Assembly (NCBI RefSeq): GCF_900602065.1
Contig: NZ_UWFN01000116.1
Location: 1 to 64,000 of the forward strand
DNA length: 64,000 bases
Source of the DNA: Pseudomonas viridiflava
GTDB lineage: Bacteria > Pseudomonadota > Gammaproteobacteria > Pseudomonadales > Pseudomonadaceae
Direction of reading: 5' to 3'
The notes beneath the pieces were generated by a model, which worked only from the letters and a program-made list of their open reading frames with translations, made no database searches and had not been told where the DNA came from. This document shows positions 1 to 8,652 of this stretch, one piece after another; positions within the stretch are counted from its first letter, which is position 1; the number at the start of each line of letters is the position of its first letter. A program made the translations under genes and the position numbers.

Positions 1-60
<60 letters not shown>

Positions 61-192
61 GACGCGGTTGGCATCGACCACTGTGTCGTAGACGATAGCT
101 GCATCGAAGGCCTCGTGAAAGAACCGGGTTGCTGCCTCAATGTCTGGAACCGTTATGCCTACATGATCTATGTCACGTACATTGCTAGACAT
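61..192 (-). CDS. VOC-fold (glyoxalase/bleomycin resistance-like) protein, partial
   Basis: Reading the minus strand from the ATG at 190-192 gives a protein that starts MSSNVRDIDHVGITVPDI and continues EAATRFFHEAF. The D-H-V-G-I-T-V-P-D block followed by a helix with A-x-x-F-F is the usual first beta-alpha unit of the vicinal oxygen chelate fold; the His in DHVG is a typical metal ligand. Only about 44 residues are visible because the frame runs into the G homopolymer. The enzyme class (glyoxalase, dioxygenase or resistance protein) cannot be decided. Its ATG is 13 bases from the stop of the hydrolase fragment upstream, so the two probably formed one minus-strand operon. Confidence 0.6.
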
Positions 193-205
193 TGCGCATT
201 CCGCC

Positions 206-724
206 CTATGGCCGATCCAAGAAGGAGTTGATCAAAGGGCTCAACGCTGGAGCGCACTCCTCTGGGACCCAATGGCCGCAATCTGGCAACACGTGCGATT
301 CAACGTTAGTGGCGTAGCGGCGGATGTTCTCAGGCTGCTGAACACCGAACCCGCCGTTACCCCCACCGCCAACCGCGAGTACAGGCATTGTCAACTTAGT
401 AGCCACCAGCTTCTCGTTCTGCTTAATCGATTGGGGAAGCGCACGGTAATATTCAAATGCGTGGTGGAAGGTCTGGGGCTTAGAGTATGACCGCACGTAA
501 CGGTCTACCAGTTCGTCAGTGAACACCGCTTGGTTGCTGGCATGGTGAAGAATGAAATGCGTCAGAAACAATCGCTCGTTTCCTTTGACCATTGCGTCGG
601 CCAGCTCACCGGAGGCTGCGAAGAAACTGTGGTGCCATCCAGGTGCCTCTCCGGTCGCGGCAAAGGCTGGCAGCGAATAGATAGGGCCTTTTTTTCGCAG
701 TCCACCTTGCCCTGGCAAAGCCAT
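206..724 (-). pseudogene. Alpha/beta hydrolase (epoxide hydrolase-like), N-terminally truncated
   Basis: The minus-strand frame from about 690 down to 206 reads as the lid and C-terminal half of an epoxide-hydrolase-like alpha/beta hydrolase. It has a helical cap segment (PGWHHSFFAASGELADAMV), the strand LTMPVLAVGGG that precedes the acid position, and DCGHWVPEECA, which holds the catalytic His. The first half, with the HGxP oxyanion motif and the nucleophile elbow, is missing. The first dozen residues of the open frame (MALPGQGG...) come from an unrelated 87-base repeat (680-766) that also lies downstream of the mvaT-like gene at 15.6 kb. I infer a recombination that replaced the 5' half; the remaining protein cannot be catalytic. 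Confidence 0.7.
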
Positions 725-766
725 CTATACCCTGAAACTTCCGCCAACTCGGCAAGCGAGCGGGGT
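680..766. repeat. 87-bp dispersed repeat, copy A
   Basis: This stretch matches 15629-15715 at 82 of 87 positions without gaps, by eye. It begins with the right arm and T-run of a terminator (GATAGGGCCTTTTTTT), continues with CAGTCCACCTTGCCCTGGCA and ends near AAGCGAGCGGGGT. At 15.6 kb the same sequence is the natural terminator and downstream flank of a MvaT-like gene. Here the left arm of the terminator is absent and the copy abuts the broken hydrolase gene. This makes it the likely breakpoint of a rearrangement. Confidence 0.85.
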
Positions 767-1048
767 AGCTGAGACTAGCATGAGGTCAAAGTCGAAGAGT
801 GGCTGGTGCATCAACGGTCATCAGGTGCGGGCATGGGATTGGATTGACCGAAAACCTACTAGTGATGGCTGGAAGAGATTGGTGCGCTTGGACCGTTCTG
901 AAGTTTCCACGCCGATTTTTCCATGAGAGGGCTTCATTTTTCAACGAAGCCTTAGCTTGGTGTTCCCACGACGCCTCATTTTATAAGATACAAATGCTGG
1001 TTTCGCGCCTTGATTGACGGGGCGGATAATAAATAAAGATCCCGCATG

Positions 1049-1783
1049 TTAGGCCGTCATGGCGCGATTGGTAGCAACAATTTGCTCATGGGTGAACTGG
1101 CTCCCCGGCGCCATAAACCTTGCCATAAGTGCCTCTCGGTTTTGAGGTGCTCTCTCCTTGTCCGCCACTTGCAACGCCAATTTCAGCTGCGGCAGTGTCA
1201 ACTCGGTGCAGTAAGCGGGTGTACCTGGTTGCTGACGCCATGAGTCTTCAAGGTCACCAGCAGCGAGTGCGATAAAGCCTGTATCTTCAACAAGACTCTG
1301 CGCGACCGTCTCCGCTTTCAAATTTCCCCCAGCTACAGGCAGCGCTATGCGCGTTGGGGATCCGTCTGGTTGGCCTTTGTCGGCAAGGGTCGCGGCGAGG
1401 ACAGCGTTCCATGCCTTAACAACCGGGTGGCCAATTTTCTCGCTTACCCAAACGCTTTCTGGCATGCCGTCATCGACCTCCTTGATTGCACCGTCGCGTC
1501 CCGGATAATAATTGGACGTGTCAATGATTACAGTTTTTTCCGGAAGATTGCTCAGGGTCTGTTTGAGGTCAGGGTAGCTTGCGAAGGGGATCGAAAGGAT
1601 AACGACATCGACCTCAGACACCGCCTGTTCCTTAGTGACCGCACGTACGCCGATTTCATTGGCAAGGTTCTGAAGGCTTTGCGGGCTCTTCGAGTTCGCC
1701 AGTTTAACTTCGTGGCCGCACGCAGCGAGCTTACGGGCAAGGGTAGCCCCAATATTGCCGGCACCAATAATTCCGATTTTCAT
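1049..1783 (-). CDS. NAD(P)-binding F420/NADP oxidoreductase-family protein
   Basis: A 244-residue Rossmann protein. The N-terminus MKIGIIGAGNIGATLARKL is a GxGxxG dinucleotide-binding motif, and residues 35-50 (SKSPQSLQNLANEIGVRA) follow the pattern of the coenzyme F420-dependent NADP oxidoreductase family (PF03807). Bacterial members without F420 are usually NADP-binding reductases of unknown substrate, so F420 use should not be assumed. The start is supported by GAGGTTATTGAA before the ATG at 1783. It lies 135 bases downstream of a nitroreductase and a MarR regulator on the same strand, which suggests a redox-stress or xenobiotic-reduction unit. The second half shows no catalytic signature I recognise. 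Confidence 0.8.
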   Translation of the reverse strand: MKIGIIGAGNIGATLARKLAACGHEVKLANSKSPQSLQNLANEIGVRAVTKEQAVSEVDVVILSIPFASYPDLKQTLSNLPEKTVIIDTSNYYPGRDGAIKEVDDGMPESVWVSEKIGHPVVKAWNAVLAATLADKGQPDGSPTRIALPVAGGNLKAETVAQSLVEDTGFIALAAGDLEDSWRQQPGTPAYCTELTLPQLKLALQVADKERAPQNREALMARFMAPGSQFTHEQIVATNRAMTA

Positions 1784-1918
1784 TTCAATAACCTCGTTAC
1801 CTATAGCTAATAATTCAGTGACTTCTAGGCTGGTGGCTCGAATGAGTTGAACGTATCAAGAGCCGCTGCAATCCAGGATTTGCACTCATGTCGCCTGCCT
1901 CAGGGAGATATGAGTCAT

Positions 1919-2635
1919 TCAGCAATGAAAGGTCACGCTGTCGGTGATCGGCACACGATCCATATGCATGCGGTTGCCTGGAGCGCTCTCGTCCGGGTAG
2001 CCGAATGAGATCCCAAAAAGCATTTTCATCTTTTCAGAAATGCCCAGCGCTTCTCGGATCGTAGCGGCATAGAAACCAAGGGAGGTTTGCGGGATGCCGC
2101 CTAATCCTCGTGCAGCAAGAGACAGTAGAAAGGTCTGCCCGTACATACCAACATCACCAGCAGTTCGAACACTGTCACCAAACACCGGCATGAATAAAAA
2201 AGCCGCTTGGGGAGCATTGAAAAAGGACAAGTTCAAGGCTGCCGCACGCCGGCGCCCGTCTTTGTCTTCTCGCATCACCTCCATAGCTTCGTAGTAGGCT
2301 TTGCCTTGTGAATTCTTACGATCTCCATAGACACCGTAAAAAGCATCCATATCGAACGAAAAGTCTGGGGTGAATTCGCCTGCATTATTTTTCGCATGGA
2401 GAACTTGCGAAAGCTCTTTTAGTTTCTGGCCACGAACGATGTGCACATTCCAAGGCTGTGTGTTGCAGTTGGAGGGAGCGCACTGAGCATCCTTGAGCAC
2501 TTCTTGAATGATGTGATCGGGCACAGAAGTGTCAGTAAACCCACGGAATGAGCGCCGCGTACGAGCCGTTTTTTGAAATCTAAGGGTGGCATCTGCTGCT
2601 GTATCAGCATCGAATCTAGACGTTGAAATAGCCAT
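1919..2635 (-). CDS. Nitroreductase-family FMN oxidoreductase
   Basis: A 238-residue nitroreductase-family flavoprotein. The N-terminal TRRSFRGF block (FMN phosphate contacts), DAQCAPSNCNTQPW (the flavin-binding APSNxQPW-like motif) and the C-terminal GISFGYPDE are all recognisable. The family uses NAD(P)H to reduce nitroaromatics, quinones and similar electrophiles in the cytosol; the substrate is unknown here. I chose the ATG at 2635 (MAISTSRF) because AGAGGAAATC precedes it. It starts 30 bases after the stop of the MarR gene, so the two are probably co-transcribed and the MarR protein probably controls it. Confidence 0.88.
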   Translation of the reverse strand: MAISTSRFDADTAADATLRFQKTARTRRSFRGFTDTSVPDHIIQEVLKDAQCAPSNCNTQPWNVHIVRGQKLKELSQVLHAKNNAGEFTPDFSFDMDAFYGVYGDRKNSQGKAYYEAMEVMREDKDGRRRAAALNLSFFNAPQAAFLFMPVFGDSVRTAGDVGMYGQTFLLSLAARGLGGIPQTSLGFYAATIREALGISEKMKMLFGISFGYPDESAPGNRMHMDRVPITDSVTFHC

Positions 2636-2665
2636 GATTTCCTCTTTTTGCAAACGTGAAAATAT

Positions 2666-3097
2666 TCAGTCGATTGCCGGATGACCGAGCGCATCGAGTG
2701 TTTGTCGAAGCTCATCGATACCCTGCTCATCAAGCTGGCAAGCTGACTTAATTTTGCTAGTGATTCCCCGGATGTCAGCTTCCAACATGCGGCTGTTAGG
2801 CGTCAGGTCGATCATCACGCGGCGCTCGTCGGCAGGATCTCGTGTGCGACTGACGAGATCGGCACCCTCAAGCCTTTTCAGTAATGGCGTTATTGTTCCA
2901 GCATCCATCGCAAGCCGAGCTCCGAGGACACCCACAGTTATTGGGGAGCCATTCAGAAGCTCGAGGATGACCAGGTACTGAGGGAAGGTGAGGCCTAACG
3001 GCTCCAAGTAAGGTTTGTGCAATCGCACCATCCTGTTTGCCGCCGCATATAGCGCAAAAGAGAGCTGCATCCCTACGTGTTTCCGATTGGAGGTCAT
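2666..3097 (-). CDS. MarR/OhrR-like regulator lacking the peroxidatic cysteine
   Basis: A winged-helix MarR-family regulator of about 143 residues. QLSFALYAAANRMVRLHKPYL followed by TFPQYLVILELL is laid out like OhrR, the organic-peroxide sensor. OhrR proteins carry a reactive Cys at the position occupied here by Ser (QLCFALYS in the family, QLSFALYA here). The only Cys, in SACQLDEQG, is near the C-terminus. Peroxide sensing by the classical route is therefore unlikely and ligand sensing is more probable. The wing DPADERRVMIDLTP is intact. The start is uncertain: ATG at 3097 has no Shine-Dalgarno and overlaps the palindrome, while ATG at 3070 is the alternative. Confidence 0.82.
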   Translation of the reverse strand: MTSNRKHVGMQLSFALYAAANRMVRLHKPYLEPLGLTFPQYLVILELLNGSPITVGVLGARLAMDAGTITPLLKRLEGADLVSRTRDPADERRVMIDLTPNSRMLEADIRGITSKIKSACQLDEQGIDELRQTLDALGHPAID

Positions 3098-3132
3098 TAT
3101 ATAGCTCGCTATTGTATAGTGCGCTATATAAT
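3096..3132. promoter_or_regulatory. Palindromic operator/promoter of the MarR operon
   Basis: The perfect 10-base arms ATTATATAGC (3096-3105) and GCTATATAAT (3123-3132) flank a centre that holds a second dyad, CTAT-TG-TATAG. The minus-strand sequence contains a consensus -10 box, TATAAT, at the gene-proximal arm. This fits a MarR operator that overlaps its own promoter, giving autorepression and control of the nitroreductase behind it. Confidence 0.6.
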
Positions 3133-3303
3133 GATGAAGACAGTCTCTACCGTCAACCGCCGTTGCTTGCCTTCGACGAATGGCTTGTCTAATCAATTCA
3201 AATAGGGAATGCATACCGAGGGTGTGGAGTGGGCGCGAGGTCAGGTAGGCAGACGCAACCTGGCTACCTGAGCGCGAGAAGTGTTACCCACAAAATCAAC
3301 GTC

Positions 3304-4062
3304 TCACTCTGCCGGTGGTTTGTATCCCGCAAGCATTTTCAATACGTCACCATGTGATCCGCTCGCTTCAGCAAATCGTAATGGCTTCGCGCGTTCAACG
3401 ACGAGTTCAGACGGGGTCGGAGAGAGCTTGAGCAGTTCGAAGATTTCATCCAAAAACTCCTCCAGAGGCATAGCGTTTTCATCGTTTTCCTGCCCAAGCA
3501 GTGTGGTACGTACCCCCGGCGGCGCAAGCTCAATCACTTCAACCGACGAACCCTCAAGTTGCACTCGAAGACTTTGAGTGAACGAGTGAACTGCCGCTTT
3601 GGTTGCGCTGTAGGTCGGTGTAGCTGGCAGCGGTACGAAGGCTAACGCCGAGCTGACGTTCACTATCGTTGCATCGGGCTGCTTGAGCAGATGCGGAGTA
3701 AATGCGTAAACCATACGAATCGTGCCGAGTAAGTTCGTCGTCACGATTTTTTCAGCCGTGCCGAGGCTGCCTGGATCAATCAAATCCTCCCAGAGCATGA
3801 TCCCGGCGTTGTTTATGAGAACGTTCAGGTTCGGGTGGCTGATCGTAAGCGCTTCGCTGCTACGCTGGATGGATTGCGGATCGGATACGTCCAGCACCAC
3901 CGATTCAACACCCGGATTTTCCGACGTTATCTTGTCGAGCAGAGCCTTGCGACGTCCCGCGATGATGACTTTGTTGCCCGCATTGTGCAGCCTGAGGGCC
4001 AGACCAAGACCGATGCCTGAGGTGCCGCCAGTAACCAGAATCGTGTTGCCAGTGCTGTTCAT
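3304..4062 (-). CDS. Short-chain dehydrogenase/reductase (DltE-like)
   Basis: A 252-residue classical SDR. The cofactor motif is ILVTGGTSGIGLGLALRL near residue 8, NNAG is at 86-89, the catalytic Ser is in NVSSALAFVP and the YSATK Tyr-Lys pair follows at about 156-160. The closest family pattern is the DltE/YdfG-like group of cytosolic oxidoreductases with unknown natural substrates. GGAGTTTACT precedes the ATG at 4062. It is transcribed divergently from the TetR gene at 4163, and the 100-base gap holds two GGACA-TGTCC operators, so TetR control of this gene is likely. Confidence 0.88.
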   Translation of the reverse strand: MNSTGNTILVTGGTSGIGLGLALRLHNAGNKVIIAGRRKALLDKITSENPGVESVVLDVSDPQSIQRSSEALTISHPNLNVLINNAGIMLWEDLIDPGSLGTAEKIVTTNLLGTIRMVYAFTPHLLKQPDATIVNVSSALAFVPLPATPTYSATKAAVHSFTQSLRVQLEGSSVEVIELAPPGVRTTLLGQENDENAMPLEEFLDEIFELLKLSPTPSELVVERAKPLRFAEASGSHGDVLKMLAGYKPPAE

Positions 4063-4087
4063 AGTAAACTCCAGAAACGCCGTATAA

Positions 4088-4132
4088 GCGGACAGTTGTC
4101 CGCATTAGCAACCGTACCGGACAAATGTCCGC
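4088..4132. promoter_or_regulatory. Tandem TetR operators between SDR and tetR
   Basis: Two dyads lie in the divergent gap: GCGGACAGTTGTCCGC (4088-4103, perfect) and CCGGACAAATGTCCGC (4117-4132, one arm base off). They share the half-site CGGACA and are 29 bases apart from start to start. This placement is typical for a TetR protein that represses both its own gene and the divergent SDR. Confidence 0.75.
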
Positions 4133-4162
4133 TTAGCAATGCAGTTAAGGAAAATCTTGTTC

Positions 4163-4783
4163 ATGACTGACGAGTTGGTGATGCGTTCTGACGCCAGGAA
4201 AAACCGGGAACGTATTTTGGCGGTCGCGGTAGAAGAGCTGACAATCGATCCTGCGATTCCGTTAAGCACGATTGCGAAGAAGGCAGGGGTAGGGCAGGGC
4301 ACGTTCTATCGCCACTTTCCTACCAGGGAGAAGTTGGTATTCGAGGTCTATCAATTCGAAATGCAGCAGGTGGCATCCTTGGCGGAAGAGCTACTCGCGG
4401 CAAAGCCACCTAAGGAAGCCCTCCGAGAGTGGATGGACTGTCTCGCTGAATACGCAATGACAAAGGCCGGTCTCGCTGCTGCGATTCAACAAGCTGCGTC
4501 TGTTTACGAGTTTCCAGGGAAGTCTGGATATGCTCCAGTCCAGACAGCTGCAGAGCTGCTTTTGAGGGCAAATGAAAAGGCCGGAACGATTCGTAGCGGA
4601 ATTACTAACGACGACTTTTTTCTAGCCATCGCCGGAATATGGCAAATGGATGCCCAGACAGACTGGCGCCCCCGTCTCGCCAGATTGATGAATCTGGTAA
4701 TGGATGGTCTATGCGCCGGCAGCCCCGAAAGCCTGAAACAAAGTAACGCCTGGCTGGCAGCTCATGAGCTTCATAAGCCTTGA
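4163..4783 (+). CDS. TetR-family transcriptional regulator
   Basis: A TetR repressor of about 206 residues. The N-terminal helix-turn-helix reads IPLSTIAKKAGVGQGTFYRHF, with the family's GVGQGTFYRHFPTREKL recognition and support helices. The C-terminal ligand domain resembles the SbtR-like group (AGLAAAIQQ, then NDDFFLAIAGIWQ). I chose the ATG at 4163 because AAGGA lies upstream, although an in-frame ATG at 4139 exists. The ligand is unknown; the divergent SDR is the obvious target. Confidence 0.88.
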   Translation: MTDELVMRSDARKNRERILAVAVEELTIDPAIPLSTIAKKAGVGQGTFYRHFPTREKLVFEVYQFEMQQVASLAEELLAAKPPKEALREWMDCLAEYAMTKAGLAAAIQQAASVYEFPGKSGYAPVQTAAELLLRANEKAGTIRSGITNDDFFLAIAGIWQMDAQTDWRPRLARLMNLVMDGLCAGSPESLKQSNAWLAAHELHKP

Positions 4784-5007
4784 ACTAATCTTCAAGCCCG
4801 TTACCAAGGTGTGCACGCCTTCATCTGACAGCGTGCACCTACATGTCTATGCAGTCTTTTCCAGTATCTGGTAGCGCCGGTCCATATCTAATACAAGTGG
4901 CTTTTTTGACCTGAGTGGACACTTCGGAATAAACGTTATACCCACTAGGTTTAAAGCCAACCGCACTACCGGTCTAAGCTCATATCTCAACCCACGAGGG
5001 TTCCGAT

Positions 5008-5223
5008 ATGACCGACAAGCACGCAATGGAACTGAAGCAGGCGCTAGTAGCTGTATTCGCAACAGCAGCGAGCATGGGTATCGATATCGACGAGCTGTCA
5101 GAGCAGGCGGCGAGTGATCTAGGCGAAGAGGAGGCGGGGTGGATCGATCAGTTCAAGCCAGGTGCGGTGCATGAGATTCGATACTGCCGCGACTTGGTGA
5201 GGGGTGATGTAGACTGCCCCTGA
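5008..5223 (+). CDS. Small hypothetical protein, 71 aa
   Basis: MTDKHAMELKQALVAVFATA begins a short acidic, mainly helical protein that continues with GIDIDELSEQAA and DLGEEEAGWIDQFKPGAVHEI. The ATG has a good ribosome binding site (GAGGGTTCCGAT). No transmembrane segment or known motif is visible. The amino acid pattern looks protein-like rather than random, but I do not recognise a family. Confidence 0.45.
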   Translation: MTDKHAMELKQALVAVFATAASMGIDIDELSEQAASDLGEEEAGWIDQFKPGAVHEIRYCRDLVRGDVDCP

Positions 5224-5518
5224 TACGAGCCCGTATGGAGTGGTCTAGGCTAATGAATTAGCAGTTTTACTGCTCGCTTAATCTAGGGGCCAGCTCGTCG
5301 CCTCTGTTTGACTGCTGCGCAATTTGGAAAAATATCTAGCATCTTACCGCCCATTTACATTCACGCTGACCAGTCGTTTGCGTTGCTATTGACCACCTGT
5401 TTGCATTCGACTTGACCAGTGAGTTGCATGAGTCATGACCGCTCCGCGATTCGGAGCAAAGGCCGCTACGCTTGCAGGCGTCTACAGTTAGGATATGCGT
5501 AAATTCCCGCAGGAAAGT

Positions 5519-6066
5519 TCAGGTGCGGCGCATACCGTCCAACATCAAGGCCAGCATCCTCTTGGGGGTAGACACGCTGGTCTCGCCACCCGTGCCGCTT
5601 CGAAGCGCGGTCAGCATGGCAACCAGCGAACCTATATCGATGATCGTGACCGCGGGCTTGCAGAGACCCGCCTCGATAGCTCGCACCAGGAGCGGGCTCA
5701 TCATCTCAGCGAAACGCCTGCGCGCCGCTATAAAGCCGATGTGGTTCGGATCGACGACGCCGCAGCAGGTGGCAAGCGCGAAGTGCTTCTCGATCTGACT
5801 TGCGTAGAATCGAGCACCCGAAACATCGCATCATGATCAGTTTGTTGCGCTGCAAAGCACTCCAGATTGTCCATGGATCGCTCCAGCAGTGCCTGGATCA
5901 GCGCGTCACGATTGGGGAAGTGACGGTAGAGGGTGCCCTGACCCACACCGGCCAACTTGGCGATCAGGTTAAATGCGACGTCGACGCCATGCACTGCCAC
6001 TGCGGACTCCGCCGCCGCCAACAACTCCGCACGATTGTGGATCGAATCTTTTCGCTCAATCTGCAT
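5519..6066 (-). pseudogene. TetR-family regulator, frameshifted
   Basis: The minus strand from the ATG at 6066 reads MQIERKDSIHNRAELLAAAE and then a TetR helix-turn-helix (FNLIAKLAGVGQGTLYRHF). The frame stays good to about MFRVLDS, near 5810. The continuation with a TetR-like C-terminal domain is found in another frame: ARFYASQIEKHFALATCCG, then ARRRFAEMMSPLLVRAIEAG, ending at 5519 in LALMLDGMRRT. A single small indel between about 5800 and 5835 explains the break. It could be real decay or a sequencing error. A GGACA-N4-TGTCC dyad sits upstream, resembling the operators at 4.1 kb. Confidence 0.75.
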
Positions 6067-6112
6067 GCAATTAATATCGCATATTTTCGCACCATCTGCA
6101 TTCAATTAAAGT

Positions 6113-6126
6113 GGACAATCGTGTCC
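6113..6126. promoter_or_regulatory. TetR-like operator upstream of the frameshifted tetR
   Basis: GGACAATCGTGTCC has the half-sites GGACA and TGTCC with four bases between them, just upstream of the broken TetR gene. The half-sites match those between the SDR and the intact TetR gene, where the spacing is two. The intact regulator may still act here. Confidence 0.45.
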
Positions 6127-6900
6127 GTTTAAACAATAGTAATGTTTTGGCGCCTTTTGATCGGCGCATCACATGCAGGAGAGAATGAATGCAGGAGTTC
6201 CGTATCCGCTCAACTTACCGGGATTGATGCGTTTGACAGGAAATAGTGATCTGACAATAAGCGATGGTGTCCACACGTCACGTGCACACCATCACCCACA
6301 ATGATTGGATTTTGAAGGTGCGTTCGCCGGGCGCTTACCAACCATATACAGCTTTGCCATCAGACGAATTCAGCCCATGCGCGAGCTCAGTAAGACTCGC
6401 TTAACCGATATTTATGCAATGAGCCCACGGCATCTCACAGTCACTGCGAAGTGGGCTGGCGAGGTGCCACAGAGTATATTAAAGCCCCAAGAGATTGTGG
6501 CTGCCTGCCGGCACTTTTTTACGGATGAGAACATCGAAAAGCTGACGCACTTAGGTGCAATTCGGACTTCGACCGCTGCTAGGCGCTCGAGCACTTGCCG
6601 CCAGAGAGGCGGGAAGTCCTTGGACGGGTCAACTAGGTGAACTAACTTGATGGAGCTGGCCGTACGCACCCATACTCTGCGTCACCAGGTGCTAGAACTC
6701 GGCCTCTCCGCGCGGCAGCGTTTCGAGATCTGCAATTTTCAATGGAAGCAAGCTCTTGGATTCGCGAAGGATGCTCTGGATTTGCGCTGCCGTCCCAACC
6801 GCCAAGCCGCCACTCGTCACGCCAAGTCAGGAGGCGCGCGGCCGTAGTCTTTTATAGCGTACGCTCAAATACCCAAGGACAAATAGTTGGTTAATTCTGG
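6127..6900. other. Non-coding stretch with a dispersed repeat
   Basis: I see no convincing gene here. Open frames on both strands lack family signatures and ribosome binding sites. It contains the 36-base repeat at 6365-6400 that recurs at 44.65 kb, so it may be eroded mobile DNA. Confidence 0.5.
6365..6400. repeat. 36-bp dispersed repeat, copy 1
   Basis: The sequence beginning CGAATTCAGCCCATGCGCGA and ending AAGACTCGC matches 44654-44689 with two substitutions, both C/T. Homology stops on both sides. It is probably a remnant of an element that is otherwise lost at both sites. Confidence 0.75.
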
Positions 6901-6943
6901 AAAAAAAAAGACCGGGCTGGATGTTAGCAAATCTTGCCCGGCC
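6901..6943 (-). terminator. Rho-independent terminator of the MCP gene at 6997
   Basis: Read on the minus strand, the arms CCGGGC (6941-6936) and GCCCGG (6917-6912) enclose a loop of about 18 bases and are followed by an uninterrupted T-run. It lies about 55 bases after the stop of the methyl-accepting protein gene. Confidence 0.7.
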
Positions 6944-6996
6944 GTTAGCTTCAAGAACGGTCTCCAATCGATAAAATCCTAAATCATCCTGACTTA

Positions 6997-8652
6997 TTAG
7001 CTCAGTCGGAAACGGCCTACAATAGCACTAAGTTCTGTAGCCAAACGCGATAGCTCTTTACTTGCTTCCTTCGTATGAGCAGCGCCTTGAGCTGACTGAG
7101 CAGACAGGTCGCGAATATTTACCAAATTGCGATCTACCTCTCTCGCTACATGCGCCTGCTCTTGCGATGCGCTGGCAATAACAAGGTTAAGATCGTTGAT
7201 TTCATTTACAGCCGAATTAATTCTACCCAGCGCTTCGTTGGCGCCTTCTGCAATGCTAAGTGTTTTTGTTACAAGTTCAGTGTTGCTGAGCATAGAGCCG
7301 ACGGCAAGCTCGGTGCCACTCTGAACATTAGTTACCAAGCGTTCTATCTCAGTAGTTGATTGTTGTGTGCGATGGGCAAGCGCGCGGACCTCATCGGCTA
7401 CCACCGCGAAGCCTCGACCTGCTTCCCCGGCTCGCGCTGCTTCGATCGCAGCGTTTAATGCCAGTAGATTTGTTTGTTCTGCAAGACCCCGTATGACATC
7501 TAGAACCTTACCTATATCACGAGACTGCTCCGCCAAGACCCCCAGCAAATTCGACGTCTTCGCTATATCGCCCCCCACATTGTCGACTGCTTTAGAGGTC
7601 TGCCTAACTAATGCCATACCCTCATCGGTTGCGCCGGTAGCGCTTCCTGAGGAACGAGCAGTATGTTCAGCATTCCGAGCCACCTCTTCGACGGCACTGG
7701 TCATCTCATTCACAGCCGTTGCAGCCATATCCAATTCATCATTTTGCCGCTTCATGCTACTAGCACTAACTTCAGTAACTGTCGTCAGTTTTTCTGCAGC
7801 GTCAGAGAGTTGTGCCGACGAATTAAAGATTTGCTGTAGCGTTTGTCTTAGCTGTTGCTGCATTACGCCTACTGCGAATGCAACACTTCCTTCATCGCCT
7901 TTCGAAACTGTGATTGATTTCGTGAGATCCCCTTGAGCAATATTGCGAGTGAAATCAGCTACCATACTAGGCTCGCCGCCGATTGACCCAATAATACTAC
8001 GCGTGGTGAATAGTGTGATAATAACGCTGAGCACCACTATCAATAGCGTCGTAGCTAAGGCCATTGTGCGAGTGAAATCAGCGCTTGCTAATTGCTCCTT
8101 ATACCTTTGGCCCGCTTGATTCTTACCCAGTTCGCGCATCGAATGAAGCGTCTGAAAAACCCGCTCCGCAAAAGGTTTCACTTCTTCGCGGTTAACCTTT
8201 GCAGCACCAGCAATATCACCCGACTCAATAACAGCCGTTTGATGGCGCATACCATCACGCATTTTTTCATAATCACTTTTAAGTTTTTCAGCATCATCAC
8301 TTGAAGGCGCGCCGGATGATTTCCCTGCCAGCGAAGAAACTAAACTGTCAATCTGAAGAAATGAGCTTTCGTTCTGCTTTTTCCATTCTGGAATCTGCAC
8401 GGGATCACCGATTGCGATCATTCGTAGAATATTGATATCCGCCCTGGTGAGAAGCCCATCAATACCGTCTACTTTTTCCATATTAGCGAAATCCTGATTA
8501 AACAACGCTCCCGTATTATCAGTCGCCACTTTCATCTGATAAATAAGATAAGCCGACAACCCAAAGAAAGCAGCAATGATAATAAAAGTGGAGAGCATCA
8601 ACCGCCACTTAACGGTTAACCCGGAACGAACCATATGATTGCTGTTGGTCAT
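6997..8652 (-). CDS. Methyl-accepting chemotaxis protein (4HB-type sensor)
   Basis: A transducer of 551 residues. TM1 lies at about 17-37 ([20 protein letters not shown]), followed by a helical periplasmic domain of about 150 residues of the four-helix-bundle type. TM2 is at about 190-212, then a HAMP domain with [10 protein letters not shown]. The cytoplasmic signalling hairpin has [17 protein letters not shown] at its tip. AGGAGAAGATC before the ATG at 8652 (MTNSNHM) fixes the start; an upstream in-frame extension is not needed. The ligand is unknown. Its C-terminal 80 residues are closely matched by a remnant at 19902-20159, so a second copy once existed nearby. Confidence 0.92.
   Translation of the reverse strand: MTNSNHMVRSGLTVKWRLMLSTFIIIAAFFGLSAYLIYQMKVATDNTGALFNQDFANMEKVDGIDGLLTRADINILRMIAIGDPVQIPEWKKQNESSFLQIDSLVSSLAGKSSGAPSSDDAEKLKSDYEKMRDGMRHQTAVIESGDIAGAAKVNREEVKPFAERVFQTLHSMRELGKNQAGQRYKEQLASADFTRTMALATTLLIVVLSVIITLFTTRSIIGSIGGEPSMVADFTRNIAQGDLTKSITVSKGDEGSVAFAVGVMQQQLRQTLQQIFNSSAQLSDAAEKLTTVTEVSASSMKRQNDELDMAATAVNEMTSAVEEVARNAEHTARSSGSATGATDEGMALVRQTSKAVDNVGGDIAKTSNLLGVLAEQSRDIGKVLDVIRGLAEQTNLLALNAAIEAARAGEAGRGFAVVADEVRALAHRTQQSTTEIERLVTNVQSGTELAVGSMLSNTELVTKTLSIAEGANEALGRINSAVNEINDLNLVIASASQEQAHVAREVDRNLVNIRDLSAQSAQGAAHTKEASKELSRLATELSAIVGRFRLS

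Noticed and set aside
799-1017. 72-codon open frame on the + strand
   Set aside because: No ribosome binding site, no family signature and a composition unlike the real genes nearby.
6305-6847. Two + strand open frames of 111 and 66 codons
   Set aside because: No motif or credible start; the first contains the dispersed 36-base repeat, so it is probably non-coding.
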